DNA of 64,000 nt, taken from the NCBI GenBank assembly GCA_963743575.1, contig CAVUQC010000004.1, forward strand, positions 1-64,000, written 5' to 3'. Below are positions 26,160-32,380 of the stretch, one piece after another. The DNA is from DASUPK01 sp963743575 (GTDB lineage Bacteria > Actinomycetota > Thermoleophilia > Solirubrobacterales > 70-9). A program made the translations under genes and the position numbers. How positions within the stretch are numbered: the first letter of the stretch is position 1; every line of letters starts with the position of its first letter. The notes beneath the pieces were generated by a model. The model was given only the letters and a program-made list of their open reading frames with translations, ran no database searches and was not told the origin of the DNA.

Positions 26160-27196
26160 GCGACGCGCCGTTCTTCGCGGGGAGGATCGAGGGGATCCGG
26201 GCGTGGAGCCTCTCCGACGATCTCGAGCTTCGTGGTCGCGGCATCGGCTCATCCGAGGGATGGGCCGCTGACGGCGAGCCGACCCAGGCGGTTTGTCTCG
26301 ACAGCAACCATCCGGCCCCGCGATCGGGCTGCGAGTGCGGGCTCTATGCGCTTCACCCGCAGGCGCGGATCTCCGACTGGGTCGAGTCGTTCATGACCGA
26401 TGGGGTCGCAGGCGTGGTCGAGGCCTGGGGCCGCATCGAGCTGCACCAGGTCGGGTTCCGGGCCGAGTTCGCTCGCCCGAAGCTTCTGTTCGAGCCGGCG
26501 TCGCATCTGATCAGCTCGGAAAGGCTCACCGGCATCTACGCCGTCGCTCGTCGCTACGGGGTGCCCGTGGTCCCGCTGTCCCGCCCCGAGCATGCAGGCG
26601 AGTGGTGTCGGGTCAGGGGGATCGGCCTTGCGCCGGAGGTCCTGCAGCAGACCCTGCTTCAGGGAGTCCGCCTTCGTCTCCGACGGACCTCCCGCGTCAG
26701 CCTCGACCGCAGGTGGCTGAGGGTGGGGGTGTGGCCGCAGGTCGTGGGTTCGCCCTCAAGCTCGCCCGAAGAGGTGTACACGCGCGTTCAGGACCTGCCG
26801 GGGATCCGGATCTGCACCGTGCGAGTTCGCGGAGCGGAGGCGATCGGTGCGTTCGAGAGCGAGGAGTTCGATCCGGGCAGGCGACTCCGCCTGGTGCGCA
26901 AGGCCACCTGGGATTACGAGGGCGTGGAGGTGCGCTCGGAGTGCGGTCGGATCCGACTCGGCTCCCTGGCCTGGCCGACCGCGCGGGACATCGGCCCGCG
27001 CCTGGAAGCGGGCCGGATCGCAGAGGTCAGGTCGCTGACCCGAAGCATCGGCTTGCGTGACCGCGCGAAGCGCACCGGATTCCTGACGATCCTGATCGTT
27101 CCCGATCTCCCGATCGAGGTTGAGCCCGAGCCGGAGCCGACGTTGAGGCTGGAGGGCGGCGACTGGACCGAGTGCGAGCCGAGGGTCGAGCCGTGA
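26156..27196 (+). CDS. GLYALHP-family protein, copy 2, with C-terminal extension
   Basis: The 346-aa protein has two parts. Residues 1-190 share the family core with the other two copies: APFFAGRIEGIRAWSL, CECGLYALHPQARIS (two Cys), GVVEAWGRIELHQVGFRAEF and ARPKLLF. Residues about 215-310 (YTRVQDLPGIRICTVRVRG, FDPGRRLRLVRKATWDYEG, IRLGSLAWPTARDIGPRLEA) loosely resemble a HIRAN domain, a fold that binds DNA ends; this match is tentative. The tail is acidic. It starts with a GTG inside the stop of the leader gene and ends by overlapping the next gene (GTGA at 27193), so three genes are coupled. This is the only uninterrupted long copy. Function unknown. Confidence 0.72.
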   Translation: MSDAPFFAGRIEGIRAWSLSDDLELRGRGIGSSEGWAADGEPTQAVCLDSNHPAPRSGCECGLYALHPQARISDWVESFMTDGVAGVVEAWGRIELHQVGFRAEFARPKLLFEPASHLISSERLTGIYAVARRYGVPVVPLSRPEHAGEWCRVRGIGLAPEVLQQTLLQGVRLRLRRTSRVSLDRRWLRVGVWPQVVGSPSSSPEEVYTRVQDLPGIRICTVRVRGAEAIGAFESEEFDPGRRLRLVRKATWDYEGVEVRSECGRIRLGSLAWPTARDIGPRLEAGRIAEVRSLTRSIGLRDRAKRTGFLTILIVPDLPIEVEPEPEPTLRLEGGDWTECEPRVEP

Positions 27197-27877
27197 CCGA
27201 CCGCTCGAGACGGCCGCTCTACCTGAGCCGCGATGTGCACTACGACTATCTGACGGCGCTCGAGGCGGGCCGGGTGGACGACGGACAGGCGCCCGATCAG
27301 TGGCGGGAGGTGGCGGAGGAGCTTCCACTTTCTCCTGGACCGGCCGGGTGGGCGGGTCGCCGGCTTCCGCATCGAGGACTTCTCCGAGTGGCTGCCCACG
27401 GACGAGGAGGAGCGCGCGATCCTCGAAGCGGGCCGCTTCGAGGCTCCATTGCTCGTGCTGCGGGGCGCCGGCGCACTTCGCATCGCACGTGAGGCCGCGA
27501 AGTTCTTCGACGGCGAGAACTCGATCAACCGCGACTTCTTCGACCGCGCGACCGAGTGCGGGGCGAACGAGGAATACGAGCAGGAGCTCTACTGGTGGCG
27601 CTGCTGCCTTCAGTCCGGTGATCCGATGGCGCACTTCGGGCTCGGCTACACGCTCTCCGACCTCGGGCGCTTCAGGGAGGCGCTGCCACACCTGCGCCAC
27701 TACACGCGCATCGCGGCGCACGGCCCGTGGAGCTGGGTCTGGCTCGCCAGGTGCCAGTCGGGCCTCGGGCGGTTCGAGCAGGCACGAAATTCCTACCGGA
27801 AGGCGATCGCGCTGAGCGAAGCCGGCGCCGACGAGACGGACGCCCCCGAGCTGCTCGCCGAGCTCGAGGACTTCTGA
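27193..27877 (+). CDS. TPR-repeat hypothetical protein, frameshifted
   Basis: The first part reads RPLYLSRDVHYDYLTALEAG and PDQWREVAEEL. After a one-base shift near 27324 the frame continues HFLLDRPGGRVAGFRIEDFS and then tetratricopeptide-like repeats (CCLQSGDPMAHFGLGYTLSD, LGRFREALPHLRHY, VWLARCQSGLGRFEQARNSY). The whole would be about 228 aa. TPRs usually bind partner proteins, so it may scaffold products of this cluster. The start GTG overlaps the stop of the GLYALHP gene. The shift sits at CTTCCACTT, where a single extra C would explain it, and a sequencing error is possible. A shorter TPR gene at 24399 lies beside copy 1. Confidence 0.65.
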
Positions 27878-27920
27878 GCGCGGCGCGTCAGGAATCGGCG
27901 CGGTTGGCGACCAATTGGCT

Positions 27921-28280
27921 ATGAGAGAGACCGCCTGGCTCCAGCTTTCGCTGCACTGCGTCGACCGCTTTCACGAGCGCTTCCGCCCCGCACTCGACAT
28001 CGTTCGCGCCCGCGACGAGCTCAAGATGCTGATCGAGCAGGGTGAGATCTCGGAGGATCCGCCGAGCTGGATGGCGCAGACGATGCGCCAGGATGCAGAC
28101 GCCTACCTGATCGTGGGCAATGATCTGGTCCTGCCCCTGGTCTCGATGGGTCCCGCAGGCGAACGGCTGCTCGCCAAGACCTGCATCCCGCGGGGAGGGA
28201 TCTCCGAAAAGGCACGCCGGCGACGGAATGAGCGCCGCCGTCGTGCTCGCGCTTCGCGTCGAGCGCGACGTGGTCGATGA
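27921..28280 (+). CDS. Hypothetical protein with basic C-terminus, 119 aa
   Basis: The ATG at 27921 starts MRETAWLQLSLHCVDRFHER. The body (residues 10-95) contains FRPALDIVRARDELKMLIEQ and ADAYLIVGNDLVLPLVSM, a mixed alpha/beta pattern. The last 25 residues are almost all Arg, Lys and Ala and would bind nucleic acid. RFHERFRP near the N-terminus and the overall length recall small phage or toxin-like proteins that begin by placing a HxxRF element, but I cannot assign a family. It follows the TPR gene by 43 bp on the same strand and precedes a tiny membrane protein, so it is probably part of the same transcript. Confidence 0.6.
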   Translation: MRETAWLQLSLHCVDRFHERFRPALDIVRARDELKMLIEQGEISEDPPSWMAQTMRQDADAYLIVGNDLVLPLVSMGPAGERLLAKTCIPRGGISEKARRRRNERRRRARASRRARRGR

Positions 28281-28308
28281 ACGGAGACCAGGCACTAGGT
28301 TTGGCCGC

Positions 28309-28461
28309 ATGATCGCGCTGTTCATCATCCTCATGCTCCTGCTCATCCTCACCCCGATCATCGTTGCCGCGTTTCTCATGATCGGAGTCGTCTGGATCGC
28401 TACCGCGCTCTTCGTCGCCCTCCTCAAGTTCCTTGCCTCGATCCGGGTGGAGCGGAGATGA
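28309..28461 (+). CDS. Small membrane protein, 50 aa
   Basis: The ATG at 28309 encodes a peptide that is hydrophobic for nearly its whole length (MIALFIILMLLLILTPIIVA, then AFLMIGVVWIATALFVALL) and ends in a basic SIRVERR. It forms one long or two short membrane helices with a cytosolic basic end. Its TGA overlaps the ATG of the receiver-like gene (ATGA at 28458), indicating translational coupling. Hydrophobic 50-residue proteins of this shape include type I toxins and small regulators of membrane complexes; nothing here decides between these. Confidence 0.5.
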   Translation: MIALFIILMLLLILTPIIVAAFLMIGVVWIATALFVALLKFLASIRVERR

Positions 28462-28838
28462 GCGAGGCGCTCTTACGCGTCTGGCTCGATGACGATCTGG
28501 TGGATCGCGCCGCCCCGGAGGGATAGACACATGTGACGACCGCGTGGGACGCGATCGAGTTGCTGAAGACGCGGCGTGTGGTCGAGCTCTCCCTCGACCA
28601 CGACCTATCCGACGACGAGCGCTTCGGGCGCGGGGTGGACGTCGTCGACTTCATCGCCGAGCAGCAGGAGGTCCACGGCCGCGACCTGTGGCCGCGCGAC
28701 GGGATCAGTCTCCACACGGGGAACCCGGTCGGCCGCGACGCGATGGCGCGGACGATCCGCAGATATGCGGAGAAGGCCGGTCTCGCCGTCAGCGAGTCCT
28801 GGGAGGGCGGCCAACCGAAGTTCACGTTCGACCGCTGA
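28458..28838 (+). CDS. cREC-like (cyclic-phosphate receiver) protein with in-frame TAG
   Basis: The gene starts MSEALLRVWLDDDLVDRAAP and would continue without any frame change, except for a TAG at 28524-28526 (codon 23). Family members have Trp here, so this is a TGG to TAG change. After it come DAIELLKTRRVVELSLDHDL, VDVVDFIAEQQEVHGRDLW, ISLHTGNPVGRDAMARTIRR and a short C-terminus. This pattern (an early WLDDxxxDRxAPxGW, then SLDHDL and HSxNPxG-like HTGNPVG) is that of the cREC family, thought to process or sense cyclic phosphates on RNA or nucleotides. The downstream part could restart at a GTG at 28533 but would lose the first Asp cluster. Either a nonsense mutation, an error or read-through. 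Confidence 0.7.
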
Positions 28839-28842
28839 CGTC

Positions 28843-28870
28843 TTGACAACTCCGCGCGACCCCGTAGGGT
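28843..28870 (+). promoter_or_regulatory. Sigma-70-type promoter before the SAM riboswitch
   Basis: A consensus -35 TTGACA lies at 28843-28848 and a -10-like TAGGGT at 28865-28870, with a 16-bp spacer. Transcription would begin near 28877, exactly where the riboswitch closing helix starts. This is one of the clearest promoters in the window and separates the riboswitch-controlled cassette from the upstream cREC gene. Confidence 0.7.
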
Positions 28871-28877
28871 CGACGCG

Positions 28878-28976
28878 TCCATCAAGAGCGGCTGAGGGGA
28901 CCGGCCCTATGACGCCGCAGCAACCGGCCAAGACCTCCGGGTCGAGGCACGGTGCTACCGCCGGAACCGATGGAGG
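28878..28976 (+). promoter_or_regulatory. SAM-I family (S-box) riboswitch
   Basis: The conserved S-box core is present in order: ATCAAGAGCGGC, GAGGGGACCGGCCCTATGAC, GCCGCAGCAACCGG, then a variable hairpin and GGTGCTACCGCCGGAACC. Arms GCGGC and GCCGC form P2. The closing helix P1 pairs TCCATC (28878-28883) with GATGGA (28969-28974). The 3-prime P1 strand overlaps the Shine-Dalgarno GGAGG (28972-28976), which lies seven bases before the GTG of the next gene. SAM binding stabilises P1 and should therefore block translation directly; I see no separate terminator. S-box RNAs normally control methionine and SAM genes, but here the controlled genes are the RTIIVEP-head peptide and GLYALHP copy 3. 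It could also be a SAM-I/IV variant. Confidence 0.9.
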
Positions 28977-28983
28977 TGAAGCA

Positions 28984-29136
28984 GTGACTTTTTCTGATCC
29001 GTACCGCACGATCATCGTCGAGCCCGTGGTCCAGCCGATCAAGACTCCGCGACGGAAGAAGGTGGCACCCGAGCGGCAACCGGTGAAGCGCCCCGCGAAG
29101 GTGCCGGCCCGCACCAAGACGGCAGCGCGCCCATGA
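28984..29136 (+). CDS. Small RTIIVEP-head protein B, basic Pro/Lys tail, 50 aa
   Basis: The GTG at 28984 follows the riboswitch Shine-Dalgarno by seven bases. The product starts MTFSDPYRTIIVEPVVQPIK and continues with a basic tail (TPRRKKVAPERQPVKRPAK, VPARTKTAARP). The head matches the small gene at 25980, whose tail is acidic instead. Its stop overlaps the ATG of the GLYALHP copy 3 gene by ATGA at 29133, so translation of both depends on the same riboswitch-controlled initiation site. The Lys/Pro tail resembles nucleic-acid-binding tails. A function as leader, partner or antitoxin of the downstream protein is possible but not shown. Confidence 0.7.
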   Translation: MTFSDPYRTIIVEPVVQPIKTPRRKKVAPERQPVKRPAKVPARTKTAARP

Positions 29137-29717
29137 GGGTGCCGCCCCGCTCACGCACGAATGAGGACCCAGTCGGTCCGACGGTGCTGGTCAGCGAGCG
29201 CCTCTTCGGTGTTCGAAGCTGGCAGCTCGCAGTGGACGACGATGGCGTCTTTCGTCTTCGCGGCTTCTATGAGTCCGCTCACTGGCGGACGGGCGGCAAG
29301 ACGACCTGGGCACAGTGCAAGTTGGGCGTCGAGAAGAACCGACACAAAGCTCCCGGCGGGCGATGCTCATGCGGCCTCTACGCGCTCCACCCGTGGAATG
29401 CGGATCATTGCGACTACATTCGCCGACCGGCATCAAGTGGAGAGCTCACCGTCGTGGGACTGGTCGAGGCTTGGGGACGGGTACAGGTCCACCCGGAGGG
29501 GTTTCGGGCCCAGTACGCCCGACCGAAGGAAATAGCGCTGATCGGTGCCGATGCCACCTCACCCTACGGCCGCATCGTCCAGGAGATCGCGAGGGACCAT
29601 CGAGCGCAACTGCTCGTCGTGGCGGACGTCACCGAGCTGAAGAAGGTCTGTCGGCATCGTGGTCTCGGGCTGACGAGGGCGACCGTCGCCTCGCTGTTGA
29701 AGGCCGAAGCCGCCTGA
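29133..29717 (+). CDS. GLYALHP-family protein, copy 3, 194 aa
   Basis: The protein carries the core shared with copies 1 and 2: TVLVSERLFGVRSWQL near the start, CSCGLYALHPWNADHCDY (three Cys), LTVVGLVEAWGRVQVHPEGF, and RAQYARPKEIALIG. The C-terminal part (YGRIVQEIARDHRAQLLVVA, then TELKKVCRHRGLGL) corresponds to the end of copy 1 (AEVLEVGSAEELVDYC). It lacks the long extension of copy 2. The conserved Cys pair, Trp-Gly-Arg and Gly-Phe-Arg-Ala residues suggest a defined fold with a possible metal site. It overlaps the RTIIVEP-head gene and is thus under the SAM riboswitch. I do not know its function; I associate the WGRVxxHxxGFRAxxA pattern only with uncharacterised bacterial proteins. Confidence 0.72.
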   Translation: MRVPPRSRTNEDPVGPTVLVSERLFGVRSWQLAVDDDGVFRLRGFYESAHWRTGGKTTWAQCKLGVEKNRHKAPGGRCSCGLYALHPWNADHCDYIRRPASSGELTVVGLVEAWGRVQVHPEGFRAQYARPKEIALIGADATSPYGRIVQEIARDHRAQLLVVADVTELKKVCRHRGLGLTRATVASLLKAEAA

Positions 29718-29740
29718 ACGGCCCCTGCCAGCGCCGAGGC

Positions 29741-29783
29741 TTACTTCGGCTGCTTCACAACCCGCACGTAAGGCAGCGGCGCG
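29741..29783 (-). pseudogene. 3-prime relic of a second peroxiredoxin gene
   Basis: On the minus strand this stretch encodes LPYVRVVKQPK and a stop, the same end as the intact peroxiredoxin gene 1.2 kb away. Bases 29741-29767 match 30927-30953 exactly and similarity continues beyond. No upstream peroxiredoxin sequence survives; the next gene on that side is GLYALHP copy 3. It looks like the tail of a duplicated or replaced gene left at the edge of the inserted array. Confidence 0.7.
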
Positions 29784-29866
29784 GCGGCTTGTCGAGCTGG
29801 TCCTTCCGGTGCGCCACCGAGGGCCATTGGGGTGGGGTGCCCCGGGCCCTCGATGCGCTGCCGCGA

Positions 29867-30214
29867 TCAGACCGTGGTCTCGACCTTGTCGCTCTTCTCG
29901 CCGACGCTCTTCTTGACGTCCTCGGTCACATCCTTGGCGCCCTCCTTGACGTCCTCGGTGACGTTCTTGGCGCTCTTCTTGACGTCCTCGGTCACATCCT
30001 TGGCGCTCTCCTTGACGTCCTCGGCGCTACCCCCGACATGCGCGCGGATATCGTCCAGCGCCTCGCGAGCGCGGCTGATCGCGGAGTCGATCTTGCCCCG
30101 CAGCTCCTCCTGCGCCAGCTGACTCGCCTTCTTGAGCTCGTCGAGCGCTGTTTCGAGGTGCTCGGTTGCCGTCTTCTCGGTTCCCTCTGTCTTCTCGTGC
30201 TTGCGTCCCAGCAT
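29867..30214 (-). CDS. LEA-like amphipathic repeat protein, 115 aa
   Basis: The product starts MLGRKHEKTEGTEKTATEHL. A helical segment follows (LDELKKASQLAQEELRGKI, AISRAREALDDIRAHV), and then 11-residue repeats of the form SAKDVTEDVKK occur three times with small changes. Such 11-mer repeats form amphipathic helices in LEA and apolipoprotein-like stress proteins that protect membranes or proteins during drying or osmotic stress. The protein is highly charged with no Cys, signal peptide or membrane segment. I chose the ATG at 30214 because it fits a GAAAGGAAT ribosome-binding region better than upstream options. It is followed across a hairpin-rich gap by SnoaL-like and peroxiredoxin genes on the same strand, consistent with a stress regulon. 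Confidence 0.75.
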   Translation of the reverse strand: MLGRKHEKTEGTEKTATEHLETALDELKKASQLAQEELRGKIDSAISRAREALDDIRAHVGGSAEDVKESAKDVTEDVKKSAKNVTEDVKEGAKDVTEDVKKSVGEKSDKVETTV

Positions 30215-30262
30215 CTGTGATTCCTTTCGTTGAGGGGAAAGTCTTGATTGGCGGGTGCGTGA

Positions 30263-30279
30263 GCCGGAGCAGCTCCGGC
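30263..30279. terminator. Hairpin between SnoaL-like and LEA-like genes
   Basis: GCCGGAGCAGCTCCGGC is a near-perfect inverted repeat (arms GCCGGAGC and GCTCCGGC around an A). It lies 41 bp after the stop of the SnoaL-like gene on the minus strand, where a terminator is expected. There is no clear T-run on the minus strand, so efficiency is uncertain. Confidence 0.4.
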
Positions 30280-30319
30280 CCACGCTTCCCTTGAGGCGCG
30301 GCGGTGAGGCCGCGTCCAG

Positions 30320-30706
30320 CTAGGCGAGTGCCTTGACCGCCGTGGCGGTGTCGCCGAAGAACTCCGCGTGCTCGATCTTGCCGTCGTCGACCTTGTAGAG
30401 CCAGATCGAGTCGCCAGTGAGCTCGTTGCCGCTCTTCGTCTTGCCTACGCCCGAGACCGTGACAAGCACACGCCCGCCGTCGGCCTCGATGAACTCCTGT
30501 GGCTCCGGGCTGACCTCTTCGAAGTTGGAGACGAGCTTGCCGATCATCTCCTTGAAGCCCTCCGGGCCGGTGTAGGTGCCGCCCCATGGCAGGCTCTCGG
30601 GGACGACGATCTCGGCCGAGTCGCTCGTGGTGGCCGTTGCGGCGTCCATGTCGCCTCTGGCGAAGGCGTCCCAACCGCTCTTGACTGTGTCTGCATTTGC
30701 GCCCAT
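30320..30706 (-). CDS. SnoaL-like/ketosteroid isomerase-fold protein
   Basis: The 128-aa product (start MGANADTVKSGWDAFARGDM) has the SnoaL-like (NTF2) pattern: an N-terminal helix followed by GDMDAATATTSDSAEIVVP, a loop with WGGTYTGPEGFKEMIGKLV, and beta strands ending in DSIWLYKVDDGKIEHAEFFG. This fold binds small hydrophobic ligands or acts as an isomerase; no specific catalytic set is recognisable, so it is annotated by fold only. A longer start at 30739 is possible but lacks a good ribosome-binding site. It lies between the LEA-like gene and peroxiredoxin on the same strand, about 220 bp from the latter, so it probably has its own promoter. Confidence 0.78.
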   Translation of the reverse strand: MGANADTVKSGWDAFARGDMDAATATTSDSAEIVVPESLPWGGTYTGPEGFKEMIGKLVSNFEEVSPEPQEFIEADGGRVLVTVSGVGKTKSGNELTGDSIWLYKVDDGKIEHAEFFGDTATAVKALA

Positions 30707-30926
30707 CGTTGTGCTCCTTGCGGATATAGGCGCATCCACCGAGCCGGTGAGGTAACGCCCTAGAGAGAGAACACCGGCCCCGCAGTCAAATCAGTAGCCC
30801 CCATCTCGCGCCTCGTGGCGCAGAGCGCGCCGTCGGTGGCATTCCGGTGGGGGTTGAGCTTTCGGCCGCAGGGCCAGCCTCTATCGACAGTACTCCGATT
30901 AAGCGCTCGAAACGAGGCGGCGCCTT

Positions 30927-31589
30927 TTACTTCGGCTGCTTCACAACCCGCATATAGGGCAGCGGCGTCTCCCAGCCGTCCGGGAAGAGCTCCTTCGCGT
31001 CGTCGTCCGAGACCGAGCCGGCGATGATCACGTCGTCGCCCTGCTTCCACTGGGCCGGGGTCGCGACCTTCTTGTTCGCCGTCAGCTGGAGCGAGTCGAT
31101 CACTCGCAGCACCTCGTCGAAGTTGCGGCCGGTGGTCATCGGGTAGACCAGGATCAGCTTGATCTTCTTGTCCGGGCCGATCACGAAGACGTTGCGGAGC
31201 GTCTGGTTGTCGGCCGGGGTGCGGTCGGTCGGGTCGCCCTCGACGTCGTCGGAGAGCATCCCGTAGGCCTTGGCGATCTGGTGGTCCGAGTCGGAGATGA
31301 TCGGGTAGTTCGGCGCCGTGCCCTGCGTCTCCTCGATGTCCTTGGCCCACTTCTCGTGGTTGTCCATGGGGTCGGTCGAGAGGCCGGCGATCTTGACGCC
31401 GCGCTTGTCGAACTCCGGCTTGATCGAGGCCATGTAGCCGAGCTCGGTGGTGCAGACCGGGGTGAAGTCGCGGGGGTGGGAGAACAGGACGGCCCAGCTG
31501 TCGCCGATCCAGTCGTGGAAGTCGATCGGGCCCTCGGTGGTCTCCGCGTGGAAGTCGGGGGCGGTGTCGTTGATGGTGAGAAGGGCCAT
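30927..31589 (-). CDS. 1-Cys peroxiredoxin (Prx6/AhpC-TSA family)
   Basis: The enzyme reduces peroxides using a single active-site Cys. The signature is FSHPRDFTPVCTTELGYMAS (peroxidatic Cys near 47), with the usual Arg in the NPGRNFDEVLRVIDSLQL-equivalent (TGRNFDEVLRVIDS). The 220-aa length and the long C-terminal domain (KKVATPAQWKQGDDVIIAG, PLPYMRVVKQPK) are typical of the Prx6 group. The only Cys is the peroxidatic one, so it is a true 1-Cys enzyme and needs an external reductant. It is transcribed divergently from a TetR regulator across a gap with repeated GGTAG/CTACC half-sites, which suggests that regulator controls it. Confidence 0.95.
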   Translation of the reverse strand: MALLTINDTAPDFHAETTEGPIDFHDWIGDSWAVLFSHPRDFTPVCTTELGYMASIKPEFDKRGVKIAGLSTDPMDNHEKWAKDIEETQGTAPNYPIISDSDHQIAKAYGMLSDDVEGDPTDRTPADNQTLRNVFVIGPDKKIKLILVYPMTTGRNFDEVLRVIDSLQLTANKKVATPAQWKQGDDVIIAGSVSDDDAKELFPDGWETPLPYMRVVKQPK

Positions 31590-31667
31590 TTTTTCCTCTC
31601 CGGATCCGGAATTACCCGAATCCCTATCGGGATCTACTAGCTTAGCTGCTCGTGCCGAGAGTGCTTT

Positions 31668-31692
31668 CTACCCGTGGTAGCAAAATGCTACC
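31668..31692. promoter_or_regulatory. TetR-type operator between peroxiredoxin and tetR genes
   Basis: Two overlapping inverted repeats occur: CTACC-CGT-GGTAG (31668-31680) and GGTAGC-AAAAT-GCTACC (31676-31692), and a further GGTAG follows at 31695. They lie 11-35 bp upstream of the TetR start and in the promoter region of the divergent peroxiredoxin gene. Their position and symmetry fit an autoregulatory TetR operator. Confidence 0.65.
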
Positions 31693-31702
31693 TTAGGTAG
31701 GA

Positions 31703-32359
31703 ATGGCGACTCGGGCGCAGGAGAGGGTGGGGCAGCCGCGCAAGCGGGCGGCTCATCTCGGGCCCGAGCGGCGGCGGCCGGAGGTTCTCGACGCGGCGCT
31801 CAAGCTCTTCCTGAAGGGCGGCTACGACGGCACCTCGATGCAGGCCGTCGCCAACGAGGCCGGCGTCACCAAGCCCGTCGTCTACGCCTGCTTCGACTCC
31901 AAGGACGATCTCTTCCGCTCCCTGCTCCGCCGCGAGGAGGACCGGATCCTGGCCGAGATCCAGGAGGCTTTCAAGGACGCCGACCTCTCCGATCCAGAGA
32001 CGACCCTGAGCGAGGGCTTCACCGGCTTCCTGCGGGCGGTTAACGAGTCGCCCGAGGTCTACCGGCTGGTGTTCATGGGCGAGGGCGGGGGCAACGCCGC
32101 CGTCGCCGACCGGATCCGGCGCGGGCGTCAGGCGCAGGTCGACTCGCTCAGCGCGCTGGCTCAGAGCTGGCTCGAGGATCGCAACGGCAGGCATTCGAAG
32201 GCGCAGATCGAGAAGACCTCTCGCCTGGTGGGCAACTCGATCGCTGGCCTCGGCGAGTCCGGCGCGCGCCTGCTGCTCTCCGGCGAGGACGACTGGACGC
32301 CCGAGACTCTCGGCCGCGAGCTCGGCCGCCTGGCCGCCGCGGCCCAGTCCGCCGTCTGA
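31703..32359 (+). CDS. TetR-family regulator
   Basis: The 218-aa protein has a TetR N-terminal helix-turn-helix at about 25-70 (RRRPEVLDAALKLFLKGGY, TSMQAVANEAGVTKPVVYAC, FDSKDDLFRSLL). The ligand-binding part is all-helical and includes FTGFLRAVNESPEVYRLVFM and a C-terminal dimerisation region. It is divergent from the 1-Cys peroxiredoxin gene and preceded by a palindromic operator, so it probably represses itself and the peroxiredoxin or a neighbour. The ligand is unknown. The basic N-terminal extension (MATRAQERVGQPRKRAA) is longer than usual. It ends just before the convergent methyltransferase gene. Confidence 0.92.
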   Translation: MATRAQERVGQPRKRAAHLGPERRRPEVLDAALKLFLKGGYDGTSMQAVANEAGVTKPVVYACFDSKDDLFRSLLRREEDRILAEIQEAFKDADLSDPETTLSEGFTGFLRAVNESPEVYRLVFMGEGGGNAAVADRIRRGRQAQVDSLSALAQSWLEDRNGRHSKAQIEKTSRLVGNSIAGLGESGARLLLSGEDDWTPETLGRELGRLAAAAQSAV

Positions 32360-32380
32360 CCCGCCCTCGCCGGCCCTTCG

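Noticed and set aside
28878..28976. Riboswitch as leader of a methionine operon
   Set aside because: No met, SAM synthetase or methyltransferase gene follows; the next genes are the small peptide and GLYALHP copy 3.
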